Below are positions 25,847 through 38,603 of a stretch of DNA of 64,000 nucleotides, one piece after another. This DNA comes from Calvatia gigantea (lineage: Eukaryota; Basidiomycota; Agaricomycetes; Agaricales; Lycoperdaceae). Positions within the stretch are counted from its first letter, which is position 1; each line of letters begins with the position of its first letter. The DNA lies in contig JACAAK010000004.1 of assembly GCA_025093985.1 (NCBI GenBank), positions 3,038,001 to 3,102,000 on the forward strand, given 5' to 3'. Both the position numbers and the translations under genes were made by a program. The notes beneath the pieces are model-generated. The model had not been told where the DNA came from and made no database searches. It saw only the letters and a program-made list of their open reading frames with translations.

Positions 25847-26578
25847 ACCCGTGTCTCAATCCCGCCTCTTGTGTGTATGTCCGACTTTTGATGGCACCAG
25901 CCTCCATTCTCACTGCCGTATACTTAGCTTTGACGTGGCGATCCACGGCCGATAATGGATACATGCGCACTTCTTATGTTGGTTTAATCCCACCCTACCC
26001 GGTGTTGAGTTATTGTACCCACGTTTTGAGATTCTGGCGAGAAGGTTATGCCTGCCTGAAACACAGAGTTTTTGCCAACACCACCAGTTCGGGCTGTTGC
26101 GTTCATCTGCTTTGGCTCTGATTCGTCTATTGTGGTTACATCTAATATTCTCATTGTGTTTCGTGTAACTGTGGCAATGAATGCTTTTTCGTCAACTTGA
26201 AGAAGACCTGGTTTCTATTCTCAACCTCGTGGTCGAAAATCGTTTAAAGTTAATTCAGCAGTCAAAGAAGCTCCTTGGATGCGAGATATAGCGAAAGCCC
26301 TTTTAAGCAGGGATATGCTCTCTGGTGGTCCCGGTCAGGTCCACCAGGAGCCTTAGCTTAGTCGGTCCGCATAGTCTGTTTGCCCAAGTGGCAGACTGTG
26401 ATCTCAGCATTGTTACCACGGTTAAAACGTTAACTTCCCCTTGATTTTCTTGCGGAATCATTCGGTCCATGAATGCCTGCCCGAGCGAATCACTAATACG
26501 TGTACCGTCGTTATCACGAACGCCTCTTGACTTATAGTCGTCCCAAGCATCGGCGTTTAAAGTTCAACAATTAGTCTG
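25847..26578. other. Intergenic region between IST3 and the beta-helix gene
   Basis: About 730 bases with no convincing gene. A stretch near 26,350-26,365 resembles a tRNA A box (TTAGCTTAGTCGG) but no matching B box or cloverleaf follows. An upstream signal-peptide exon of the next gene could hide here but I could not identify it. Confidence 0.4.
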
Positions 26579-28419
26579 ATGACAATAGCATGGGCGCCTC
26601 TTATTCCTGTTGATGGAACTACACCTTCAGTTGTATTTGTTGTATCTCCACCACACTCAGTAACCACCACCCTCATTACCACCATCCCTACTCCCAATAC
26701 CACTGCAGGTGCTATGGAACGATACTTCGAAAGTAGGATATCTCGACGGCACGGCGTCAAACGGTGGGTCCCATGAGCTCACTTCCCAGATGTTGACGAT
26801 GTTCACGATATTCGTTTCTTACCAGGCTCGCGATGATAAAGCGGGATGACGACAACTGCGAACCACCAGATCCAGCCAACACGGTCACGGACCGTTTGAA
26901 CACACTTCTGAACAGCTCAGGTCCCGGTTTTGTGCTTCGACTGTGTCCCAACGCACACTACCTTATTCATGAACCCATTCTCTTCGCATTCCCGGACCAG
27001 GAAATAAGTACGTTAGGTTACCCTACAGGGGACGAGCGAGCTACTCTGGTTGTGGATGGCCCAGTAGAGAATGGCCAAGGTCATACCACTGCTGTTGAAG
27101 GTACATGTGCTAATTGTTCCGGGGTGAAGTTACGAAATGTGCAAGTCTGTCTTCCGTTATTTCTCCTTTGGTGTTCCTCTCTTCTGATAGAACTCGCACC
27201 CTAGATCGACGGAACGCGCCGTGGTGCCCTTCCGACTTTAGGCGGTGGAAACATTGAAATGGGTGGCCCAAACTCCGGTCAGCTTATTGAGTATGTGAGA
27301 TCCTTCGACCCGAGGAGCTGGAGTTGTCTACATATTGCCGAAGGCCCCCTGACATGTAATAACGCCACGGTGCAGAACAATGACATTGGACCCTGTGGTT
27401 CTGACGCCTTCCAGCAATGGGCAGACGGGATCAGTTTAGCCTGCAGGAATAGCGTGGTTCGGGATAATATGATTCAAGGCGCTACGGATGGGGGCATCGT
27501 CGTGTTCGGTTCTCCTGGAAGCAAGATCTACAACAATACTATCTGGGTGCTGAATGTAAGTAATTCGGCTCGATTGATTCCACTGTTAAATGGGGTAGAC
27601 CCTCAATCTCCTCTGCAGCAAACTTTACTCGGTGGCATTAACATGGTGGACTACGACCCCTTTCAGGGGGATTATGCTGACACGGTCGTACAAAACAATG
27701 TTATCCTTGGAGGATTTGCTACCGACCAGGCGAATCCAGGAGAGACGTTAGGCAATAACTTCGAAAATGCCATCATTAAGTACGCGTTTTCGAAATTGAC
27801 AATTTCTTCCTCCCATTGATTCCATGTTCTGTCTAGGATTGGCATTGCGATTGGTCCTCGTACCTGGTTTGGCGAACGTTATGGGAGTAACGTCTCTCGT
27901 TCCGGCACCGTCACTGGAAATACTTTTAGCGGTGCCTTCACCTACGCGATGGCTCTCACTTCTGCACAGAATTTTACTGTGCAGAGTAACTCTTTGTTCG
28001 GTAATACTTCCTTCATTGGGGCACGAGGGCCGAACTGCAGTGAGACAGACACTGTCCCCACTCCTGCACCTTTTGTACTGGACACCAATACGACCGGGTC
28101 GCTGTCAATCCAGACGGGATTTGAGGTCATCCGTGACGGTGACTCTTTAACTTGCGTCTTACCTCCCAATGGTGGAGACTTCTGGCCCTTTGGTGTCAAT
28201 CCGTCTAATACTACTGGCGCTTCTGGTGCTCCAACGCCAGGGACTCCATCATCACATAAGCGTGTATCTAGTGGAGGCATTGCGGGGATTGTGATTGGAG
28301 TTGTGCTCTGTGTCATTGGCTTCGCTGTTGCGGGCTGGTTGGTGCGCCGTTGGATATTACAGCGCAGGAAGCCTCGAAAACGCACACCAATATCTCCACC
28401 TCTTCCCGCCAAGTTCTGA
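26579..28419 (+). CDS. Membrane-anchored right-handed beta-helix (pectin-lyase-fold) protein
   Basis: Exons run from about 26,579 (or an internal start at 26,833), through NCEPPDPANTVTDRLNTLLN and SGVKLRNVQ, then IDGTRRGALPTLGGGNIEMG, IEYVRSFDPRSWSCLHIAEG, NTIWVLN joined to QTLLGGINMVDYDPFQGDY, and NAIIK joined to IGIAIGPRTWFGERYG. The introns are GT-AG and in frame. Repeated N-N-x-I/V and G-I-x-V turns mark stacked coils of a parallel beta-helix, the fold of polysaccharide lyases and hydrolases. Cysteines and N-glycosylation sequons (NNT, NCS, NTT) fit a secreted domain. Near the C-terminus, GIAGIVIGVVLCVIGFAVAG is a transmembrane helix followed by a basic cytosolic tail (RRKPRKR). A matching signal peptide is not evident; either start gives none, so a 5' exon may be missing. 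Substrate and activity are unknown. Confidence 0.75.
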
Positions 28420-28785
28420 CCTGAGCTCTATTTTTACCCTCGCTTCGGAGTCGAATCCTTGACGGACAACGACATTTGACCCTTGTTCTAGAGATAGATT
28501 TATAGACAGTCATATTGACCCTTCATGCCCCTCATATCATGGAACCTCGTAGGGTTTCTCGTTATCACTTAGTTATTGGATAATCGTGTTTTATTGTATG
28601 CTGGTGTAATACAATTGTTGTGGACGAGATTCTATAGGACTCTATTCACGCTGCCAACCACCAAGGCACCACGTGACTGGAAAGGCTTAAGAATCATCAT
28701 CATCGTCACTGGTAGGTCTTAAACTACCCAGCTTCTCCGCTACCTCCTTTATCCCCACCATCCACCCCGCGTGAATTCAAACCTC
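28420..28785. other. Intergenic region upstream of poly(A) polymerase
   Basis: Holds the 3' end of the beta-helix gene and the promoter of the next gene. CACGTGAC occurs at 28,670-28,677, 109 bp before the ATG. CATCATCATCGTC and CT-rich sequence lie close to the start. No gene. Confidence 0.5.
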
Positions 28786-31319
<2,534 letters not shown>

Positions 31320-31323
<4 letters not shown>

Positions 31324-31625
31324 ATTATAGTATTCAAATCACTTTTCAGATCCTCGCAAACGATAACAACCTTACCCCTCAAACCCACCGAAAACGGACA
31401 CCATTCGGCATCTACAAGTCTAGCGACCGTCTCGGAAGCTCTAGCCTCACTCCCAAAGGAATCCACAGACCTCAAAACACCCCAATTACCATTTGGTGAG
31501 AACGTTGCCGTCGCGACTGGCCCCGTGGCAGCACAATAGATGTGGAACTCCCCCACAATTTCTTCGGCAGCTTGAAGACCCCAGACCCCAGGTGGCGATG
31601 CCCTAATAGCAAAATCTTCAACTCC
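31320..31625 (-). CDS. Unrecognised conserved-looking frame, convergent with poly(A) polymerase (partial)
   Basis: An open frame of about 100 codons has coding-like composition: GVWGLQAAEEIVGEFHIYCA, SPNGNWGVLRSVDSFGSEAR and GLRGKVVIVCEDLKSDLNTI. There is no ATG at its 5' side. An acceptor at TTAG|GGCATCG (about 31,603) would suit an internal or last exon, but no good upstream exon was found in 31,640-32,050. Its stop (31,320-31,322) overlaps the PAP stop on the other strand. I do not recognise a family. It may be a real last exon, a remnant, or chance. Confidence 0.3.
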
Positions 31626-32094
31626 TTAAACTGTGGTTATTGGCCTATTTATCAGTTGATTCTTTCTCTCGACAGGAACACAACACATCATCCAGACGTG
31701 ATTTCTGATCCTGAGTCGTGATTGCTTCGACGAGGACATTCCTCTGACGGGTATCTATTTTTTCCGGTTTTACGCGTTGGTCTCCTGCCTGTATCCTGTT
31801 GTGCCGTATATCCTGAGCCGTTAAAATGTATTTTATCTCGTCAATAGTATTAAGAGTTGGCTAATATCTTCTGTCTCTTGAGAGGCTTGTGTGGTTGTGA
31901 GCATGCCTGCAAATGAGGTTTCGACCCTTGCACACGAGGTCAAAGCAGAAAGAACAATGGTATGTTCATTGCACGCTTGAGCAAAGAAATTGTTTTCCTT
32001 GTTATATAAACAAGGCGGGCGAGTGATTGACCCGAACTGAGTCAAAGACAACAAATACTCAAAGGTCCCTCCGTTCAGAAACTACTCTGTGGGC
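31626..32094. other. Intergenic region
   Basis: No supported gene. A minus-strand ATG near 31,736 starts a short basic frame that could be a first exon for the frame at 31,320, but the link is weak. The right part holds the 5' leader of the gene at 32,095. Confidence 0.35.
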
Positions 32095-33231
32095 ATGCCA
32101 CGCACCCTCCGCTCTGCACAATCGTCACCAGCTGACAAGGCGGCTACCATTGACGCATCTTCGAATGTCACCCCCGGTCGTAAATTCCCTAAATGCACCA
32201 AGTGTGGACAGCCCCGGCTAGGCCACCCGAGGTCGGGGTGTCCTTCCACTGGTTCACCCGTCAAAGGCGCCAGAACGAGTCCGGCGCAGGCCAAGCCAAA
32301 GAGCCTGCAGGAGAATCTCAGCGAAGCCTTTAGTTCTATGTATCTTAGGTCATCGCCCGCTCCAGGCGATAAGGCGGAAGGTAGCAAAGAACGTCGGAAT
32401 CGGCGTTCCACCGGCTCCCCTCCCCTCCAGGCCAGCGAGACTCTCGAATCTATATCGACTTCCGCAGAGGATATACTTAATGACCTCGTTCAGCCTGGGT
32501 TCTTCTCACAGGCAACAGTGCCAGACGACGATGAAAAAGGATCACCAAGGCGGGGTGATATCGCCTACACTCATACGCCGAGCAAGGTCAGAATCAAGTC
32601 TGGTCCTCAAAAGTTGATGCCAGGAACGTTAATTGCCCCATCTTGGGAATCAAGTCTCGGCGGGCTTTCGGATATGGTACTTGGCAATGAGGACCAGAAG
32701 AAGTCGCTCAGTGCAGAGAGTTTGTCCGCTCCGCATGGGGTCCTACCAGGCGGCGATTCTGGACCGCCGCCGTTAGCCCAATCATCCCAATCACCAGCGC
32801 CCTCATCACCAACATCAGCTTCGCCCAGATCTTTGGCACGCTCGCAGACTCAGGAACAGCGCCAGTTGTTTTTGTCTTCGCTCTCACAAGCGTCTCCCGC
32901 CAGCGTCTACATTCACAGGAAAGCGGAAATCGACGAAGTACAAGCTTCCGCTAAGGCTGCTAAACTTCACTTCCGCGTTATAAGTAACGATGACGCCAAC
33001 GAAGAGAATGCACTGTTCGTAATTGGAAGCGATTTACATGCAGTGGAGAAGATGACGGACGACCTCATAAAGTCAATCAAGGGGACTACACAGACCACTG
33101 CTACTGCCAGCTCCACCAAAGCTCCTTCAGATGGCCGATCAATAACCCCCGCGCCGTCGACTCTGAAAGCAGTTGCAGGTGGTGCGATTGTTGGAGCTGT
33201 AGGTACATGGGCCAGTTTGGCGTTCTCGTAG
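32095..33231 (+). CDS. Hypothetical protein with zinc-knuckle-like motif and C-terminal glycine-zipper helix
   Basis: A single uninterrupted frame of 378 residues, unusual beside such intron-rich neighbours. The start is the ATG at 32,095 (MPRTLRSAQSSP); an upstream in-frame GTG was not used. Residues about 30-48, FPKCTKCGQPRLGHPRSGCP, have Cys-X2-Cys, then His and Cys, like a short CCHC zinc knuckle. A long Ser/Pro-rich disordered middle follows. Near residues 285-345 an ordered segment appears: YIHRKAEIDEVQASAKAAKL, FVIGSDLHAVEKMTDDLIKS. The protein ends in LKAVAGGAIVGAVGTWASLA, a small-residue helix that could insert into a membrane. I recall similar architecture in agaric genomes without assigned function. 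Targeting and role are unknown. Confidence 0.8.
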   Translation: MPRTLRSAQSSPADKAATIDASSNVTPGRKFPKCTKCGQPRLGHPRSGCPSTGSPVKGARTSPAQAKPKSLQENLSEAFSSMYLRSSPAPGDKAEGSKERRNRRSTGSPPLQASETLESISTSAEDILNDLVQPGFFSQATVPDDDEKGSPRRGDIAYTHTPSKVRIKSGPQKLMPGTLIAPSWESSLGGLSDMVLGNEDQKKSLSAESLSAPHGVLPGGDSGPPPLAQSSQSPAPSSPTSASPRSLARSQTQEQRQLFLSSLSQASPASVYIHRKAEIDEVQASAKAAKLHFRVISNDDANEENALFVIGSDLHAVEKMTDDLIKSIKGTTQTTATASSTKAPSDGRSITPAPSTLKAVAGGAIVGAVGTWASLAFS

Positions 33232-34608
33232 ACACACTACAACCGAACCGGAAGTATAACCAAATCATTGACCAGTGTCAGTACTACTCGTTCTTTGATT
33301 TTCGTGAAACTCATGAGATGTTTTAGGATACCCCAAAGGCGGTGATGCACGCCAGGACTCCCTGAATATACCGTAAATAGTCCTCCTTATTTTGCAGCTG
33401 TGAACTCCGGGATACAGTACTTTCTCTCAATAGTGCGCTGTTTTGGAGGACATTACGGAATACTTCCATTGTTACATCGCTCCTCATCAAACACATTGTG
33501 TTCATCACTCTTCTCTTGTCGCAAAATGATTCCGGTACATTGCTAAGATCCCGTAGGTGTTAGTGCTGGGGAGTGAGTTATAATTATTCCTCTTCCTTAC
33601 TGTGGCTCGGCTCTTACGCCAATACCATCAAATTCTGGCGTTTTTTTGTCCTCATATCATGATGAAGCTGTGAAACTGTTGGGCTGATACTCCAGATGCG
33701 GTCACCGCCGACACCGCTAGTGCCCGTGGCTGTACTGGGCAGCAAACGAACCATTTAAATGCACCTCCTTTCAGGTACACTCTATGTTTCCATTGAAAGA
33801 AGTCGGCATGGTCAAGGCGTATTAGTAAAATTTGGATTACGGGTGTACTAACGACACCATGATCCTATTTTTCTTCCTCTCCTGAGCATGTCGTGACAGA
33901 TTGCCTACAACTTGCAGGATCACGGGAATGCTCATAACTTACTCGCGTTCCAGCCGCATTTAGATTTAGACAAGAGTTCGAGGGTCAGTACACCTTGAAT
34001 GTTTCAGTTCTTAGGGAATTTTCGAAGATCTGGCGAGTCACCTGCTGGTGGTGAGTTGGTGTGGCGTATGTTCCTGCGGGCCCAATACATGTCGTGTTCT
34101 TTTAGGGGAAGGATTCTTGAGGGGAAGTGTGATATCTCCCAACAAGGGTTCATGGGGTCCCAGCAGTCAGTGAAACCGAGATATTGGAAGAAGGGAACTC
34201 CAGAACCTTCAAACGATACTGATTGTCATGAAACAAAGTGTAGAAGGGGAATGTCGAAATATGGACCTCTCTTCCTTGAATTCCTGCGGCATTTTCAGGC
34301 AAAACTACAGCCAAATGTCTAAGCAATCACGCCGATTGTGAATGACTGCACTGGGTACCCTCACCAACCATCAATAACCCGAATTATATTTTTATATGCA
34401 TTGGAATCCATCGAAAACACTATCCGCGCACTTGTTGGAATGCTTGGGTATCTTAGCGAATGTGGTTTCGGCATAGCTATCGCCATAGATCACCTCGGAA
34501 CGAGGGACTTCCAGTATAGAGGTATATAACCAAATCTGTCCAATTTCTTGCGGTGTTATCTCAAGACGTGGCGGAGGAGACAATCATGCCCGGTTGGCAG
34601 GAAAGAAC
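33232..34608. other. Intergenic region
   Basis: About 1.4 kb. The plus frame 33,999-34,322 (about 100 codons) has no family resemblance and no splice partners. No RNA gene or repeat is seen. Confidence 0.4.
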
Positions 34609-35290
34609 TTAACAAGCATTTGTGGGCACACCAGTGTTTGAAGGTTTGAGGGTTGGCGACGGAGAAGAAATGGTGGTCCGAGTAGTAAGATCATCAAGCC
34701 ACAAGATGATTAATTGTCCTATTTCTGAATCCTCCGCGACCTTGCCTAAGTGATGCAATCCGCCCAGAACTGTCGTTTGACTGGCGACCGGCTCAAAGGT
34801 GATTCTGTGGTTGTGGGAGCTGGTTCGTTGAGCAGTAAATGCAGTGGAGGAAACGATCATCTCCAGGTAGCGGTACCATCACTCAGGCTCGGTGTATGTT
34901 GTTCGAATTGTGGCGATCTCTTGAAATGGAGACTCTGGTTCTCTGAAAAATACGGCATGCCTCGGTCCTCAGGGAGGAGCTTAAGGGGATTAAAGCCGAC
35001 AAGACCGACGTTGAGATTGTACGATCCTGGTGTAGTAGTAACCTCCACAGGCAGGATGGAATTGATCCAGAATCCTTGTTTCCCTTTGAGATTTGATCTC
35101 GGCGCGGTCGGATCGCCCTTTAGAAGGAACCACTGGCTAGTAGTCGCCTGGAGAGAAAAAGTGATATCGGGTTGGCAAGAGGAAGCAACGTTGTTTTGAC
35201 CCGGCGGGCGAATTAGTGACTATGATATGGTCATTGGGACTCATAACCCGGAAGCTGGTCCGCTCCGTAGCAAGCGGGAGTCGACATGTA
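34609..35290 (-). CDS. Unrecognised possible gene or remnant
   Basis: Several minus-strand frames look coding. One starts near 35,286 with a short peptide containing YGADQLPGYES. Another carries PDITFSLQATTSQWFLLKGD and VEVTTTPGSYNLNVGLVGFN ending near 34,857. A third, ending at 34,609, carries HNHRITFEPVASQTTVLGGL and IGQLIILWLDDLTTRTTISS. They could be exons of one beta-sandwich protein; an arrestin-like protein is one possibility given the LPGYES-type start. I could not splice them with confidence and the family is unproven. It may be degenerate. Confidence 0.25.
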
Positions 35291-35446
35291 ACGAGGTGAT
35301 TATTCGAGAAGATCCGGGGTGTTTAATTGCGTTTCCATCTCAAGCGCGCTAACCTGTTGTGGGGTAAATGCGACGAGTTGTGAAAAATATGAATTCCTCC
35401 CACGAGGGAGCAAAAAAAAACCTATACCACACAGAGTTTCAGTAAA

Positions 35447-37844
35447 TTAACCCTTACCATATACTAATGCTTCAACGGTCTCTCTAACTCTCCTCGCATC
35501 CGCCCTTCCTCGACTTTGCTTCATGACAACTCCAACAATTTTGTTTAACACATTCCTGTTTCCTTTTTTGGCGGCGGCGACTTCTGATGGAAGAGATATG
35601 ATGGCGTTTTCGCAGAGGGCGATTAAAGGATCATCCGTATCATCGACCTCCTTGGCAGGCCCGACACCAGTGACATCTGATATGGGTGATGAGAATGCGA
35701 GCACCTCAAGATCTTGAGCAATTGTTGATGGTGGATCTGTGGTTGGGTTGCTTAACATATGCCGAACGAGTCTTTTCCCAGTGGTACCTAAAAATACGGG
35801 TTCAGAACTGAGTGTGTTGGCTGGGGACAATCAGAAAAGTCTTGTTGGTCCGCTAGGGGATAGATGCGATGTGTCAGGAGTTGAGGAAATGGTCTTACCA
35901 GTGATAGTTTTCTGTTGCACCATGTCAATGAGTTCACCTAGCTGCGAAGCGGAAATCGTGTTCTGTTGGAAGGTCATTTTCTGCGAGGCGAGTTGTCCCA
36001 GGAGTTCATGTGTCATCCTAAACGCAACGTCCGTCAATACGTTGACTTGCGTTTAATCTGGTGCAACACTTCAGGAACATACCAATTAGCAACGACTTTG
36101 GGGTCCCTCCTGGTCCCTTTGGTGGACGAGCCGATCCCTTCAACAAGCCGATCAAAATATTTCACAGCACCACTCTCTCCCGGATCTTCCCCGTCATATC
36201 TAACCTCCCGACCACTATCAATACTCAACAACACATCCACATCGCGGTCAGAAAGGGCATAGGTCTCTTTGAAGCGTGAGCGTGTTGTCCAAGGTAGCTC
36301 AGGAAGTATATTTCGGATGGCTTCGATGCGATCCTGGACACGAAATTTAGGTTACTGTCTGTAACGGGTTGGCCCATTGGCCCACAGAATAAGGAGGAGG
36401 ATGGTAACATACCTCACTTAACTTCAACACGCCGAGATTTGGGTCAGGCATATACCGATAATCTGGAGCATCCTCCTTCGATCTTAACCGAAACGTCTGG
36501 AACGTTATTTCATCAAAGCCACGCGTTTCTTGTTCAACGCGGGCTTTGGGCGAGGATGACAAAAGACGACTTTGTCGGTGGATTTCGTGGGCTATATGCA
36601 GTTTGAACCGGAGGTGAGGAAGATATGCGAGCTCAGGTAGGAATGAGACATACTTATCGCAGCGACGATGAACTTGACACTGTTCAAGTTTTTGATCTCA
36701 CAGCGAGTGCCGGAGCCTGGTGGTGAGCCAATGCGATTTATGGAAACATTTACGTCGCAACGGAGTGAACCCTGCGAATGACAGAATTAGGGTATGCTAT
36801 CATCGCGGCAAAGGTGTACGCACATCTTCCATATTGCCATCGCTTGAACCAATGGCGCGGAGAAGGGACTGAAGTGTCCGGATATACGCGGCTGCTTCCT
36901 CTGGCGACCTACAAACCAACCAACATCAGGAAAACAGCATATAATACACAAGAGTATATGCCACAAGAACCCACCGTAGATCGGGCTCGGATACAATTTC
37001 CATCAGCCCGGTCCCAGCTCTATTCAAATCAATATGTGACGTCCTTAGCCGAGGGATAAATGTCGATTTGGCAGTATCCTATATCCTGAGTTTTTCAGCA
37101 AAGCGTTTGAATGTCCAACACGCGGATACAACGAACCCCCCCCCCCCAAAGGAGTAAAGTGAGGAACAAAGAGACCCACCTGTTCTAGCTGGATTTGTTT
37201 TATCCGGATAGGCGTCTGCGTGCCGTCTGGCTGGGAGATAAAGAGTGTGCCATTCTTGGCGAGAGGAGCTAGGCCGAGTGTAAAAGAGGGGCCGAGACCT
37301 TAGTTCTAGGTGCAAACTTACCATACTGTTGAGTGATCTGGTACCCTGAAGGAAGATCGGGATAGAAGTAATGTTTTCGGTCAAATGACGAATGTTTTTG
37401 AATATCGCACTGCAGCGCGAGTGCTGTCCGCAGCGCAAGATCGACACAGATTGGGTTTAGTCTCTAAGGATCCTTCAATGGGCATGGTAGAAGAAAGGCT
37501 AAAAAAGCTATCTCGGACTGACAGGCAGAGTTCCCGGAAATGCAGCGTCAAAGACAAAAACATTTGTATTGGGTGGCACAAGTGCGGAGTGCTCCGAAGT
37601 CAACGTGTCTAACAAACAGAGTCTAGACTTGAGAGCAGTCCAACAGCTGTTATCAGAACGACATACAGGAGAAAAGCTTGCGTCGAGATTTGATTTGGGC
37701 ATGAGTTTCAACGCCAATCACGACCTGCCATTCTGGCCATCGTTGGTCGACTTTGATGAGCGCACGGCTTCGTGCGTCGTGAAAGAGCCTCCTTGCGGCA
37801 GAAATGATGCCCTGACAGCGTCCAGGCAGGAGGAAAGCGAGCAT
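35447..37844 (-). CDS. GATB: GatB, subunit B of mitochondrial glutamyl-tRNA(Gln) amidotransferase
   Basis: About ten exons splice in frame from the ATG at 37,844 to the TAA at 35,447. The enzyme converts Glu-tRNA(Gln) to Gln-tRNA(Gln) in mitochondria together with GatA and GatC/GatF. The N-terminus [20 protein letters not shown] is basic and lacks acids, as expected for a mitochondrial presequence. Family blocks in order: [50 protein letters not shown] (the GatB signature), [71 protein letters not shown]. The C-terminal YqeY-like tail domain is present ([37 protein letters not shown]). One intron holds a run of 12 C near 37,136-37,147. CACGTG lies at 37,868-37,873, just upstream of the ATG. 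Identification is firm. Confidence 0.95.
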
Positions 37845-38603
37845 GAGGACTCCGTCGGGCGCGCCGGCACGTGTAGGTTTAAAACGTGATAACGTATTGA
37901 TTTATTAATAGTAACAGACTTCATCGCAACCAAAAGGCGCTGAGGACCGCAAATGCAATGCTCTTTTTCCGGGAGATCTGCGAAGCTTATTCCCGGGTAA
38001 TGTTCTAGACCAAACATACATATAATTCTACTTGTTCCAGAAAAGTTAACCGAGGCTTTTGTGAAAATTTCCCCAGTGAATTCTAGTGAATTATGATATA
38101 TGATCTGTGTCTAATCAAGCGACGCAAGAGACTGACGAGGGATCTTCCGGGAGCCGGGGCTTCCCTGCAATGTCCTATGTCAGCAGCGGCGTGCATAGAA
38201 CATTCAAGTTCCGTAACTTTTGTGGGCTGGGGTGTCGGCACATATGTTTCGTTGCATCAATGCTTACGGCTATTGCAGGTCAGCTGGTTCTCGACCTGGA
38301 CCAAGCCGAGTGCGAGTCTCGAATGTCGTGAGCGCCGCTATTTTGATAACGGACTGGGACGGAATTGGAGCAGGAGATGGGTAGGAAAACCTTAGCACAA
38401 TAGATATGATGGATAATTAGCCAGGCAGTGACCATTTAGTGTAATGTTACAATATAATGAGAGCAGGACCAAGTGTAATTGAGAGGGACTCTGTGGGTCT
38501 ATACTCGGGAACAGAGCCAGTGGAAGCGCCTTGCCCAATCAATGGATCAGCTGCCTTAAATTTGAATTTTGGGAATTTTGTGTTCTTTCTGCCATCCTCT
38601 GCC
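37845..38603. other. Divergent intergenic region between GatB and TPA1
   Basis: About 760 bases containing both promoters. CACGTG is at 37,868-37,873. No coding region is supported; the short frames near 38,100-38,390 lack any resemblance. Confidence 0.5.

Noticed and set aside
26321..26349. Hairpin TGGTGG...CCACCA
   Set aside because: Six to eight paired bases with a mismatch are expected by chance and no T-run or other context supports a function.
26345..26420. tRNA-like A box TTAGCTTAGTCGG
   Set aside because: No GGTTCRA-type B box follows at tRNA spacing and the arms do not pair.
37136..37147. Run of 12 C as a possible switch or phase-variable tract
   Set aside because: It is inside a GatB intron where length changes would not alter the protein.
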